From assembly GCA_034506175.1 (NCBI GenBank), contig JAPDQB010000023.1, positions 1 through 64,000 of the forward strand: a DNA stretch of 64,000 nucleotides. Direction: 5' to 3'. Made by a program: the position numbers and the translations under genes. This document shows positions 35,947 through 45,009 of the stretch, in pieces. The notes below the pieces were generated by a model, which worked only from the letters and a program-made list of their open reading frames with translations, was not told the origin of the DNA and did not search any database. Source of the stretch: a candidate division KSB1 bacterium. GTDB lineage: Bacteria > Zhuqueibacterota > Zhuqueibacteria > Zhuqueibacterales > Zhuqueibacteraceae. Within the stretch, counting starts at the first letter, position 1; every line of letters starts with the position of its first letter.

Positions 35947-36783
35947 CTATCCAACAACTCCCACCACCACCATTACCAAAATCACAAACCCCAGCGCGGC
36001 GTTGATTTTAAAAAACGCCAATTCCACGTCCGAAGCTTTGGCGTGTTCGAGATAAAGCAGAAATCCCGCCAGTGCCAAAAACGGCACGGCGATCCAGGAT
36101 TGGATATAAGCCATAAAAATATAGACGAGCACGACGAAAGCGAGCGCGTGCAAGTAACCGGAAATTCTCAACGCCTGCGCTTTTCCGAGACGCGACGGCA
36201 GCGAATATAAATTCTCGCGGCGGTCAAATTCTTCATCGAGCGTGGCATAAATGATGTCGAATCCGGCAACCCACAGCATCGTAAAGCAGCCGAGAACGAA
36301 GCCAGGAATCAGATTGTCAAGTGATTGCGTGACAGCCACCCAACCCGCCAGTGGCGCCATCGCCAGCCCCATCCCCACGCCGAAATGCGCCAGGGGCGTG
36401 AAGCGTTTCATATAAGGATAGAAAACAAAAACGGTCAGCGGCAGCGGCGACCAGATTAGGCAAAAACGACCAATCAACTCGGCGCTGCCGAAGTAAAGGA
36501 TGAGTCCAACGAGCAGCACCGCCATGGCTTCCAGCAAGTTCATGCGTCCAGCCGGCAGTTCGCGAACGGCAGTGCGGGGATTGCGCTTGTCGATTTCACG
36601 GTCGATGATGCGATTCAACGACAGCGCGACGGTGCGCGCGCCGACCGCGGCGACGAGCATGAGCAAAGCCAGGCGCAGTGGAATCCACCCGCGTGCCGCG
36701 AGCAAGGCGCCGCTGTAAATGAGCGGCAGGGAAAATAACGTGTGTTCGAGCTTAACGAACCGCGCGAAGGTCGAAAGTTTCAA
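35947..36783 (-). CDS. UbiA-family prenyltransferase
   Basis: 278 residues, about nine membrane helices. The two Asp-rich motifs NRIIDREIDKRNPRT (about 57-71) and DIIYATLDEEFDRRENLYSLP (about 176-196) bind the prenyl diphosphate through Mg. The tail-end wording matches UbiA/MqnP-type 4-hydroxybenzoate or futalosine-pathway menaquinone prenyltransferases. The start is a TTG at 36783, supported by an AAGGAG about 7 bases upstream. No other quinone gene is adjacent, so the exact quinone is open. Confidence 0.88.
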   Translation of the reverse strand: MKLSTFARFVKLEHTLFSLPLIYSGALLAARGWIPLRLALLMLVAAVGARTVALSLNRIIDREIDKRNPRTAVRELPAGRMNLLEAMAVLLVGLILYFGSAELIGRFCLIWSPLPLTVFVFYPYMKRFTPLAHFGVGMGLAMAPLAGWVAVTQSLDNLIPGFVLGCFTMLWVAGFDIIYATLDEEFDRRENLYSLPSRLGKAQALRISGYLHALAFVVLVYIFMAYIQSWIAVPFLALAGFLLYLEHAKASDVELAFFKINAALGFVILVMVVVGVVG

Positions 36784-37018
36784 TACCGTCTCCTTAAAAA
36801 TGACAGAAAGACGACGTGCAAAAAATAATACCCCACGCCGGAATGTTTGCCGTCTACTCCATCCGTTCGCGTCAACTTACCCGCCATGATGCGACTATCT
36901 TGGTGATAGTTTAATATAAGAAAAATATTGATCAAAGCAAGAGAGAGCAAGGCAACGGGATTATATGACTTCGGACTTTCCCCTTGCTTCTTTCGCCATT
37001 TTCCAGTAATTTGGCAAT

Positions 37019-37858
37019 ATGCAAACTTCTCATTTCATCGAGCGATTTCAACAGACGTTGCGCGCGCGAAAGAGCTTGCTATGCGTCGGGCTTGATCCCG
37101 ATCTGCAAAAGCTGCCGGCGAACCTGCCGCGATCGGCGGAAGGTCTCATTACTTTCTGCAAGGAGATCATTGCGGCCACGCACGATTTTGCTGCGGCTTT
37201 CAAAGTCAATTTTGCGTTTTTTGAAGCGTTGGGCAAATCCGGCTGGGCAGCGCTCGAAGCCGTGGCAGCGGCGCTGCCGGACGACGTGATTCGAATCGCC
37301 GACGCCAAACGCGGGGACATCGGCCACACGGCGCAAATGTATGCCGAGGCGATTTTCCGCCAATTGCCGTTTGACGCAATGACGGCGAATCCGTATTTGG
37401 GCGAAGATGCGGCGCAGCCATTTTTGGAAGATGCGACGAAAGGCATTTTTTTTCTTTGCCGCACCTCGAATCCCGGCAGCAGCGATATTCAGAATTTTCC
37501 CGACCGCACGCGGCCGCTTTATCTGCACATCGCGGCGCAAGTGCGCGAGTGGAATAAAAATGGCAATGCGGGATTAGTCGTTGGCGCCACGCATCCGCGC
37601 GAGCTGCAGGAGGTGCGAAAAGTGAGCCCGGATCTGCCGTTTCTCATTCCCGGCGTCGGCGCACAGGGCGGTGATTTGGAAACGGCGGTTCGCTACGGCG
37701 CGGCCGTAACCGGTGATCTCGCGATCATCAATGCCAGCCGGACGGTTCTTTACGCCGACTCCGGCAAAAATTTTTCCGCGGCAGCCGCGCGCGCCGCGGA
37801 GAAAATGCGCAACGACATGCGCGCAATCTTGCGGGCGATGATCCCACAATCAAAATAA
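37019..37858 (+). CDS. pyrF: Orotidine 5'-phosphate decarboxylase (type 2)
   Basis: 279 residues. It makes UMP from OMP. The catalytic block RIADAKRGDIGHTAQMYAEA, the type-2 features FKVNFAFFEALG and FFLCRTSNPGSSDIQNF, and the phosphate-site LIPGVGAQGGD are all present. The length fits the longer type-2 family. pyrE follows after 7 bases, so the two last steps of pyrimidine synthesis are cotranscribed. Confidence 0.95.
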   Translation: MQTSHFIERFQQTLRARKSLLCVGLDPDLQKLPANLPRSAEGLITFCKEIIAATHDFAAAFKVNFAFFEALGKSGWAALEAVAAALPDDVIRIADAKRGDIGHTAQMYAEAIFRQLPFDAMTANPYLGEDAAQPFLEDATKGIFFLCRTSNPGSSDIQNFPDRTRPLYLHIAAQVREWNKNGNAGLVVGATHPRELQEVRKVSPDLPFLIPGVGAQGGDLETAVRYGAAVTGDLAIINASRTVLYADSGKNFSAAAARAAEKMRNDMRAILRAMIPQSK

Positions 37859-37865
37859 TCTCAAT

Positions 37866-38447
37866 ATGACGACAGAACAAGTTTTCCAGCTTTTTCGTAA
37901 AACCGAGGCGTTATTGGAAGGTCACTTTCAGCTCACTTCGGGATTGCACAGTCCACAATATTTTCAATGTGCCAAAGTTTTGCAACATCCCCAACACGCC
38001 GAGACATTGTGCCGTGTCGCGCAGCAACATTTTGCCGAGCAAAAAATTGACGTGGTGATTGCGCCGGCGGTTGGCGGTATCATCGTCGCGCACGAAGTCG
38101 GACGGCTTCTGCAAACTCGCGTGTTGTTCGCCGAGCGCCAGGAAGGCAGGATGTCGCTGCGGCGCGGCTTTCACATTTCACCCGGCGAAAAAGTTTTGGT
38201 GTGCGAAGACGTGATCACCACTGGCGGCTCGGTGGGCGAAGTTATCGCTTTGGCGCGCGAGGCCGGTGGCGAGGTGGTTGGCGTCTTTTGTATCGTGGAT
38301 CGCAGCAACAGCAAAGCTGATTTTGGCGTGCCGTTGATTTCGACTTTGCAGCTGGCGCCGGAGACGTTTCAGCCGGAAAAGTGTCCGCTTTGCGCGGCGG
38401 GCAGCAAAGCGGAAAAGCCGGGGAGCAGGTTCTTAAAACACAAATGA
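37866..38447 (+). CDS. pyrE: Orotate phosphoribosyltransferase
   Basis: 193 residues. It transfers phosphoribosyl from PRPP to orotate. The PRPP-binding motif VLVCEDVITTGGSVGEV (about 111-127), FAERQEGRMSLRRGF and an N-terminal GHFQLTSGLHSPQYF are diagnostic. It follows pyrF closely in the same direction; translation starts at ATG 37866. Confidence 0.95.
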   Translation: MTTEQVFQLFRKTEALLEGHFQLTSGLHSPQYFQCAKVLQHPQHAETLCRVAQQHFAEQKIDVVIAPAVGGIIVAHEVGRLLQTRVLFAERQEGRMSLRRGFHISPGEKVLVCEDVITTGGSVGEVIALAREAGGEVVGVFCIVDRSNSKADFGVPLISTLQLAPETFQPEKCPLCAAGSKAEKPGSRFLKHK

Positions 38448-38512
38448 CTCGTGCTGATTTCTGTCCATTTCCCAGGGCGAATTGGGATGAGATTTGTGCG
38501 GCGGGGTATTCG

Positions 38513-38526
38513 ATAACCCGGGTTAT
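38513..38526. repeat. 14-bp perfect palindrome between convergent genes
   Basis: ATAACCCGGGTTAT lies between the ends of pyrE and the leftward barrel gene. There is no T-run on either side, so termination is not clearly indicated; it could be a protein-binding site. Confidence 0.4.
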
Positions 38527-38548
38527 TCCTCACCTACAAAATTAAATT

Positions 38549-39319
38549 TCAAAACGGCAAGGCGATTCCCAGCCCGGCTTGAAAATAAAATCCTGATAAA
38601 TCGAACGAGGTGCTGGTGGTGAAGGCGGCGTGTTGCTGGTCATTGATCTGCCGGATGGTGCCGTCGAGCTGGCCGACTTTGGCGTATTTGTATCCAACTT
38701 CACTCCACAGCGAAAACGCGCCGGCGAGGCGCACATCGAGGCCGCCGGAAATCGCCAAGGTAAAAGCCGTGCCGGAAAAATCGCCGCTGGTGTCCACGCG
38801 CGGCAGCGTGATCTTGCTGGCGTTACTCTCAAAAGAAGATTGCGTCGTCGAAAGCGCTTGAACCGCAACCATTCCGATACCGAGGCCGATATATTTGTTC
38901 AAAAAACCTGCTTCATCATAATCGAAATAATAATCAAGATGCAAAGCGACGTCGAGAGTTTTGACTTCGCGCGCGAAGAAAAAACGCCCCGGCGCTGCTG
39001 TCGCATTGTTGAAGTATTCGATGGCCGCCTCTTTTTGATAACGCGAGATGTCGAGACAAAGAAAATACTCGTCATTCAAATGATATTGAATGGCGCCGCC
39101 GAAAATAGTGCGGCCCGAAATTTTGCCCGGGGAGGGAAGCGGTTCCTCCAGCAATTGCCGCCAGGTTTCGATTTGGTTTTCGATGCGGCGGTTGACGTCG
39201 GTCATTTGCGGCCGCAGATAACCAAAATACGGCTTGATCGTGAAGCTTTGCGCCAGCAAGGGATTCACGATCATCAAAAGCAACAAAACAATCGGCGGCG
39301 TGATCAAATGGCGTTTCAT
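38549..39319 (-). CDS. Outer-membrane beta-barrel protein
   Basis: 256 residues; ATG 39319 with GAGGAAA upstream. The signal peptide (MKRHLITPPIVLLLLMIVNPLLAQ) is followed by alternating strand sequence typical of OMP_b-brl-like barrels (IKPYFGYLRPQ, IGLGIGMVAVQAL, LWSEVGYKYAKVGQLDG) and a C-terminal aromatic strand FYFQAGLGIALPF. No specific function is visible. Confidence 0.8.
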   Translation of the reverse strand: MKRHLITPPIVLLLLMIVNPLLAQSFTIKPYFGYLRPQMTDVNRRIENQIETWRQLLEEPLPSPGKISGRTIFGGAIQYHLNDEYFLCLDISRYQKEAAIEYFNNATAAPGRFFFAREVKTLDVALHLDYYFDYDEAGFLNKYIGLGIGMVAVQALSTTQSSFESNASKITLPRVDTSGDFSGTAFTLAISGGLDVRLAGAFSLWSEVGYKYAKVGQLDGTIRQINDQQHAAFTTSTSFDLSGFYFQAGLGIALPF

Positions 39320-39340
39320 GATCTTTTCCTCTTTTTGCGT

Positions 39341-40336
39341 TCAAGGCAGCTCGAATTCGGCCACCACCGGCGCGTGATCGGACTCCGGGAAATTGACATC
39401 GGGCCGGAAGGCGCCGGACTCATCGGGAAGAATTTCATTATGGATTTCCGTGCCCCGGTAAAATGTCACCATGGAACGCGAGACCAGGATATGATCCAAC
39501 ATGAAGCCTTTTCCCAAGTGCAGCAGGCTGTATCGCGATGACGCCGGCACTGACATTTCGCACGGCACCATGACGCGATGCACCAACGCCGGATTGCCGG
39601 TGTCTTCGACCGGTCCGCGAATGGCATTGAGCGGCACCTCGTCCGTATCGGCATTGAAGTCACCGCAAACCGCCACATACGCTTCTTCACCCGCAGCAGC
39701 GGCGGCGTCAAAAACTTTGTCGATCAACATCCGCGTTTCCAACGCCTGGCCGACGCGCTTCATGGAAGAAATGAAATAGCCTTCCGCCCAGCCGGCCACC
39801 GAGCGCCATTTGTACTCATTGAATTTCTGCCCGGCAATATCGGTGGGAATTTTTGATTTGAGATGCAGGTTGATCAGATGCAGCTTGCGAGAATTTCCGA
39901 GATCAAGAGTCACGTAAAGAAGAGGCCGCTCCCATGTCACTTCCTTGGCCACGGTTTCCGCTGGAAGCGCCGACATTTTGCGATAGAGCGGCTCGGGTGC
40001 ATATTTATGCTTGATCTGCTGTTTGGCAAGGATGGGAAAACGGCTGAGCACGACGAGGTTGCGCACATCATACGGCACGCCGTGTGTCGTGACCGTGTGA
40101 GCGACGTGGTAGGCGGCGTACGGCGTGTTTTGCAGCAGTTTCTCGAGGGCCAGCAATTGTCGCGGCTGCCCCGGCAGTTCCTGACCATTGACTTCTTGCA
40201 AACAAAGAATATCGGCGCGCAGTCGGTTTAATTGCGGGCGCATCACCGCGATGCGCTCGTTCAGCAAAGGCATCTCCCCCGGCTTATCATCTAAATTCTC
40301 CAAGTTGAACGTTGCTAAACGCAGCATGGTGGGCAT
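39341..40336 (-). CDS. Endonuclease/exonuclease/phosphatase-family protein
   Basis: 331 residues; AAGGAG stands 8 bases before ATG 40336. EEP-fold motifs are in order: LATFNLENLDD, ADILCLQEVNGQ (catalytic Glu), HLKS, AVCGDFNADTDEVP (Asp/Asn pair) and C-terminal ESDHAPVVAEF (catalytic His). No signal peptide is seen. The substrate could be DNA, RNA or a phospholipid headgroup; sequence alone does not decide. Confidence 0.88.
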   Translation of the reverse strand: MPTMLRLATFNLENLDDKPGEMPLLNERIAVMRPQLNRLRADILCLQEVNGQELPGQPRQLLALEKLLQNTPYAAYHVAHTVTTHGVPYDVRNLVVLSRFPILAKQQIKHKYAPEPLYRKMSALPAETVAKEVTWERPLLYVTLDLGNSRKLHLINLHLKSKIPTDIAGQKFNEYKWRSVAGWAEGYFISSMKRVGQALETRMLIDKVFDAAAAAGEEAYVAVCGDFNADTDEVPLNAIRGPVEDTGNPALVHRVMVPCEMSVPASSRYSLLHLGKGFMLDHILVSRSMVTFYRGTEIHNEILPDESGAFRPDVNFPESDHAPVVAEFELP

Positions 40337-40440
40337 GTTTTCGTCTCCTTAGATAGTGGTTATTCCAGCCCTTACTGTCTTCTTCAAAATCATTGATTCT
40401 GCAGCCGCATATCAAAAGTTTTTGAACACGAGCTTGAAGA

Positions 40441-40876
40441 TTATTTCCCCGCCGGATACCATCCTCCCGGCTCGACGATCAATTCAAAGTACTTTTTGAA
40501 ATCCGCCGTGTGCTCGAGTACAGTGTCAAGATCGTTGCCGACTTTCAGGCCTTTACGCCAGACTTTCATATCGACTGTTCCGACTACGAATAATCTTTGC
40601 CAATTGCCTCAGGATGAATGAATGCCAGGTTATTGGCCAATTCATGCTCCAACTCATCTTGCTGCGCCACGATCAATTCACATTTGGGGCAAAAACGGCA
40701 GGTTTTGCCCAGCGAGACTGCCCCATATTAAAAATGTGGATAAACAATGCAAATTTTCGCAATTTCGTAAGCTGGTTACAACTCGGGCATTTGCTCAATC
40801 GTTCGGTCTCATACGGATTGAGCATAAACGAATAGCGCGGGGGCAATTTGCCCACGCGTTCTCTTTTTTGAGCCAT
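40441..40876 (-). pseudogene. Conserved small protein gene broken by two frameshifts
   Basis: Three consecutive minus-strand frames read as one protein. The first (from ATG 40876) has KLPPRYSFMLNPYETERLSK and a CPSCN pair. The second (about 40750-40595) has LGKTCRFCPKCELIVAQQDE with a second CxxC pair. The third (about 40595-40441) has VGTVDMKVWRKGLK and ends ELIVEPGGWYPAGK. The order fits a family of about 140-residue proteins with two CxxC knuckles that I recall from several phyla; its function is unknown to me. The two frame breaks (near 40750 and 40595) mean either decay or sequencing errors. Confidence 0.65.
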
Positions 40877-40905
40877 GTCAGTATTCAGTCCGCAAATAAA
40901 TTTTC

Positions 40906-43506
40906 TTATTCTGTTATACCTGTTTTCCCCTCACTCACATTTTCCGCCGCCGCATACCACAAACTATTGAACACCAGTTTGAACGTCGCATAGGTTTGTC
41001 CGCGATGCTGTGGGCGAAAGCCGAAGAGAATCACCCGGCCGCGGCCGAGCGGCGTTTCGGCCAGCGCGGCTTTGCCTTGGATTTTTCCTTCGCCTTGCAG
41101 CCAGCCGCTCAACAAGGGATTTTGCACGGGATACTTGACAATCGCGCGCCCCTCTTTCACCGAAAAAGCGCCGGAGTTGCCAAAAAAGAGCGTGGTCTCG
41201 CGCGGCATGCCAAACGCAATCGGATGGCCGCGATCGACGATGCCGCGCAGCAACGAACCCGGCGCCGAAAACTCCGCAGCTTTCACGCCGTCCAGCTCGT
41301 TGACCACAGGCAGCGCCCATTGGCGAATGAAAAGCCGGGTGGCGTCGTCAAAAGCCAGCAGCGTTCCGCCTTGCTCCACGAAACGCCGCACATTCGCCAA
41401 CCCCAGCGTCCCAATCCCGCCGGCAAATTCGGGCGGATACGGATTATTGTCCTCGTCGGTGCTCCGGCCGAGCAGGATCGTGCTGTCTCGTTGATCGGGA
41501 AAAATGATCGCATCAAATTGATTGGCTAATTCGTCGCGGCGGATGTCGCCGTCGTACAAATTTTTATAATCAAACTCAAACTCGTCCAACACGAAGCGCG
41601 TCCAACCTTCGTCGGCGGTCGGCGCATAACTGCGATAGATGCCGAGGCGCGGGCGTTTCAAGCGCAGGCCGTTGCCCTGGTTTGTCGCGCTGACGTTTGC
41701 AAGCCGCACATTTAAATTTTGCGCCGCTTTCGCCAGCTCGCCGGAATTGGTTTGCACGCGAAGCAGATTTTTTTCCGGCGCTTGGTCACGCTGCCACACG
41801 ACGAGTTGATTTTTTTTCAACAGGCGATTGACGAGCTTGTAGGCGTCCAGGCTGGTGGGCGAGAGCATAAAACTTTCGCCTTTTTCTTGCGAAAAATTTG
41901 CCGCGGCAAATTGGCCGGCCGGAAGCTGCGCCGCGGACAAATGAAACGCATTGAGCGTGTCAGCCGCCAAATTTTTGATCTCTTGCGTGCAGGCAAAATA
42001 TTCGACGCCCATTTGCAGCGGCAGCGTCCAGCCCGTCACATCGTAAGGCGGCTCCAACGGTCCGCCGGGATAGCGCCTTTTCTCCGGATATTTTTGTTTT
42101 TCGAATAAAGCCACGACGTTGTTGCGATACGGCTGGGCGAGATCGATGACGAACGTTCCGGCGGGATGGCGCGCGCCGTCGGCGACAAATTCTTTTTGGG
42201 CGCGCAAGATTTCCGTGCCTTGCAGCAGCATGATGTCCAGCAGTTTCTGCGCCGCGGCAGGATCGTGTTGCTGCAGCGGAATGACGTAGGCGCGCGGGGA
42301 TTCTTTTTTGCCCTTTTCAATCGCGCGCTGGCCGAGGCGGTGAAAATTTTGCAGCCATTGATCGCGATAGCGCGCCGCCAAAGTCAGCAGCGAATAACTC
42401 GCACTCAATTCCAGATCGACAATATCCCGCAAACGCCACCAGCCGCCTTTCCACGGCTCGGGAAAATTGGTTTGAAAATCGCGTGCGTTGGCGAGGCCGC
42501 GGCCGCCGCCGCCAAGGTCTTCGAATTTGATCTCGATCGGTGTTGCGATTTTCACACTCGCCGCTTCGCTGAGCAGGCCGACGACGTTGTGAAAATACGG
42601 CGCGCTACGCATGCCGCCGTGCCACCAGGTGTCGAACGTCCATTCCGTCGCCACACCGGTGAAGCCTTGCGCCGCCAAATCCGTGGTGACGTGGCCGCCG
42701 ATCTGCATGATCGAACGCAGTAGAATCGGATCGATGTTGGGATTGGAAACTTCGTAAAATGGCGGAAAGAAAAAGCGCGGGCCTTTTTCGCCCATCTGAT
42801 GCACATCATAGAGAATCTGTGGAAACCATTTTTGATACAGCGCGGCAGTGATCAATTTCGTCTCAACGAGATTGAGCATGAACCAGTCGCGGTTGTTGTC
42901 GTGGCCGGCGTAAGGATGATAGAGCCACGGCGGGCTGGTTCCCTCGTAAGGCGTGCCGAGATATTTTTTATACCAATCAACGACGAGCTGAATGCCGTCG
43001 GGATTTGATGACGGCGAGAGTAACAAAATGACGTTGTCGAGAATCTCTTGGGTGATGGCGTCGTTGCCGCTGGCGAGCTTGTACGCCAACTCCATCGCCA
43101 TCTGCGACGCCGCGATTTCCGTGCTGTGAATGCTGCAATTGATCATCACCACCGCGCGGCCGCGGCGCACGTAACTGGCGAGCGAATCCGGATGCACCCG
43201 GCGCGGGTCGGCGAGCCGGCGCTGAATGTTGAGAATGTCATCGAGGCGCCTGAAGTTTTGCGGTGAAGTTATCACCGCCAAAACCAGCGGCCGGCCTTCC
43301 GTGCTCTTGCCGAGCTCCATGACTTGCAGCCGGTCGCTGGCTTTGTCGAGAACAGCAAAATAGCTCATGATCTCTTTCCAATCCGCCAGCTTGCGGTCCG
43401 CGCCGACTGGGAAACCAAGCTGCGATTCAGGAGAGGGCAACTGGGCGAAGGCCAAAGTTGTTAGAAAAGAAAAAAAATAGAAGAAAACAGGCAGGATTTT
43501 TTTCAT
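40906..43506 (-). CDS. Secreted M14-family zinc carboxypeptidase-like protein
   Basis: 866 residues from ATG 43506. A signal peptide (MKKILPVFFYFFSFLTTLAFAQ) precedes the peptidase domain. The zinc ligands are in NCSIHSTEIAASQ (HxxE) and ILYDVHQMGEKG (His); SSNPDG and HDNNRDWFML blocks are typical of the large 'M14 family zinc carboxypeptidase' of FCB bacteria. A long C-terminal part, about residues 620-750, resembles a class-I glutamine-amidotransferase-like fold (FDAIIFPDQRDSTIL, RRFVEQGGTLLAFDD). It is likely periplasmic or extracellular. Confidence 0.88.
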   Translation of the reverse strand: MKKILPVFFYFFSFLTTLAFAQLPSPESQLGFPVGADRKLADWKEIMSYFAVLDKASDRLQVMELGKSTEGRPLVLAVITSPQNFRRLDDILNIQRRLADPRRVHPDSLASYVRRGRAVVMINCSIHSTEIAASQMAMELAYKLASGNDAITQEILDNVILLLSPSSNPDGIQLVVDWYKKYLGTPYEGTSPPWLYHPYAGHDNNRDWFMLNLVETKLITAALYQKWFPQILYDVHQMGEKGPRFFFPPFYEVSNPNIDPILLRSIMQIGGHVTTDLAAQGFTGVATEWTFDTWWHGGMRSAPYFHNVVGLLSEAASVKIATPIEIKFEDLGGGGRGLANARDFQTNFPEPWKGGWWRLRDIVDLELSASYSLLTLAARYRDQWLQNFHRLGQRAIEKGKKESPRAYVIPLQQHDPAAAQKLLDIMLLQGTEILRAQKEFVADGARHPAGTFVIDLAQPYRNNVVALFEKQKYPEKRRYPGGPLEPPYDVTGWTLPLQMGVEYFACTQEIKNLAADTLNAFHLSAAQLPAGQFAAANFSQEKGESFMLSPTSLDAYKLVNRLLKKNQLVVWQRDQAPEKNLLRVQTNSGELAKAAQNLNVRLANVSATNQGNGLRLKRPRLGIYRSYAPTADEGWTRFVLDEFEFDYKNLYDGDIRRDELANQFDAIIFPDQRDSTILLGRSTDEDNNPYPPEFAGGIGTLGLANVRRFVEQGGTLLAFDDATRLFIRQWALPVVNELDGVKAAEFSAPGSLLRGIVDRGHPIAFGMPRETTLFFGNSGAFSVKEGRAIVKYPVQNPLLSGWLQGEGKIQGKAALAETPLGRGRVILFGFRPQHRGQTYATFKLVFNSLWYAAAENVSEGKTGITE

Positions 43507-43611
43507 TGGTTTTCGAGGCAAAAGAGGTTTATCCGCGTCGTCCTTCGATTTGCATCTTCAAGAAAATTCAGTCTCTGAACTTGTGGCTAAAGTTCATCAT
43601 GGTAATTCCCA

Positions 43612-43806
43612 CTATTTTTTTCCCCGAAGCCTGAGCAGAATGCCATCGTCGAGCATGTCGGTATCAGTGGCGTTTTGCGGGCGTTCCAAGCTGATATACA
43701 TGACATCAGCTTCTTGATCAAAATCAAACCACAAATTTTTTGCGCCAACTTTTTTCAAATGGGGAAGGGCTTTAAATATCTCTTTAACCACGGTTGCCGT
43801 TGCCAT
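43612..43806 (-). CDS. DUF2283-family small protein
   Basis: 64 residues. GGAG stands 6 bases before ATG 43806, which sets the start; the longer upstream reading has no such site. The core LWFDFDQEADVMYISLERPQ and MLDDGILLRLR is the DUF2283 pattern. Members are often found near toxin-antitoxin-like genes but have no proven function. No partner is obvious here. Confidence 0.85.
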   Translation of the reverse strand: MATATVVKEIFKALPHLKKVGAKNLWFDFDQEADVMYISLERPQNATDTDMLDDGILLRLRGKK

Positions 43807-43927
43807 AATATTCTCCGTTAAACGAATCGGGATGTGATTGACAGAATAGACCGTACTTGCCATCATAATAATAAAAAAAATATGTACAAGCAACCTTGTT
43901 ATGCACAAGAATTTATTTTCGCTAATG

Positions 43928-44863
43928 TCAGTGCATCGCGTATGCATAAATTTTTTCACCCGCCGTGATGCGGACAGGCAGTTTGTTCTGCTCCGGCGGC
44001 AATGGACACGTGGCAAATTCGGTAAACGCGCACGGCGGGTTGTGGGCTTTGTTGAAATCGATAATGGACTTACCGCGGGCATCGGGCGTGGGCACGTAGA
44101 GAAAACGGCCGGCGCCATAAGTTTCGCGGCCATTGGTTTGATCGGCAAAAATCACGAAAAGCTCGCTGTCCGTCATCTTGCCGGTGGCGTCCAGCCGATG
44201 GGTTTTGCCATTGAGCTTGAAAACAAATGTGCCCGGCGAAGGCTCTTCGTTGATCGTATTCAACACCGTCGGAATGGCGATCAACTTCGGCGGATGATTG
44301 GCTTCGAATTCGGCTTCGAGGCGCCAGGTTGAATCGACTGGAAAAGTTTCGATGCCGGCAAATTGTTGCAACTGCGGGTGTTGGTGATCGCGCAGGCGAA
44401 CGCCGAGCCGCTCGCCGCGCTTGATGATCGTCCAGCTCAGCGATCCGAGCGCAAGCTGGGTTGGATTTTTCTGCTGATCGGTTCGCATGACAATCGAAGT
44501 GACCGCGCTATCGTGATGCGTGACAGTGACGCCAGGCCGCGCCTGAAAGGTGACAACGCTGTCTTGCAAAATAAACGACCCCAAGAAATCCGGCGCGCGG
44601 CCTTTGGGAAAAATGATGGCATTGGCGGAATCAGCGCCAACCGTATTTTCACCGGCTTTGAGCCAAAAAAGTCCGGCGAGATTGAGCCAGCCGGTTGGGC
44701 TTTTCAGACTGGTGAGACGTTTTTGTTGCCAACTCTGAATCGCGCTGAGATATTCCGCATTTGCCCTCTGGCGTGGTTGGGGCGAATCGCATCCGCATAA
44801 AGAAATCAGACCCGCAACCAGCCAGAGAATACCTTTGGGTCTTGAAGATATCGGCTTTGCCAT
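43928..44863 (-). CDS. DUF1684-family lipoprotein
   Basis: 311 residues; GGAGGAG precedes ATG 44863. The signal ends in a lipobox SLCGC. The body matches DUF1684: SPTGWLNLAGLFWLKAGENTVG, GRETYGAGRFLYVP and DFNKAHNPPCAFTEFATCPLPP, the conserved C-terminal signature. The biochemical role is unknown; the protein is membrane-attached. Confidence 0.9.
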   Translation of the reverse strand: MAKPISSRPKGILWLVAGLISLCGCDSPQPRQRANAEYLSAIQSWQQKRLTSLKSPTGWLNLAGLFWLKAGENTVGADSANAIIFPKGRAPDFLGSFILQDSVVTFQARPGVTVTHHDSAVTSIVMRTDQQKNPTQLALGSLSWTIIKRGERLGVRLRDHQHPQLQQFAGIETFPVDSTWRLEAEFEANHPPKLIAIPTVLNTINEEPSPGTFVFKLNGKTHRLDATGKMTDSELFVIFADQTNGRETYGAGRFLYVPTPDARGKSIIDFNKAHNPPCAFTEFATCPLPPEQNKLPVRITAGEKIYAYAMH

Positions 44864-44959
44864 TTTCTCCTCCTCACGAAATGTACGCTTATTAATTTAC
44901 AATATTTTTTAAAAAGTAAAACGAGAATTTTCGGAGGGAGGCAAAATGGCGGTATAAAC

Positions 44960-44986
44960 AAAAAAGGCCCTAGCGATGCTAGAGCC
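44960..44986 (-). terminator. Rho-independent terminator of the CARF gene
   Basis: On the minus strand GGCTCTAGC pairs with GCTAGGGCC around ATC (9 bp, one G-T) and is followed by TTTTTT. It starts 24 bases after the stop codon at 45010. Confidence 0.8.
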
Positions 44987-45009
44987 GTGCTGTCAGGTGT
45001 GTACCGCGA

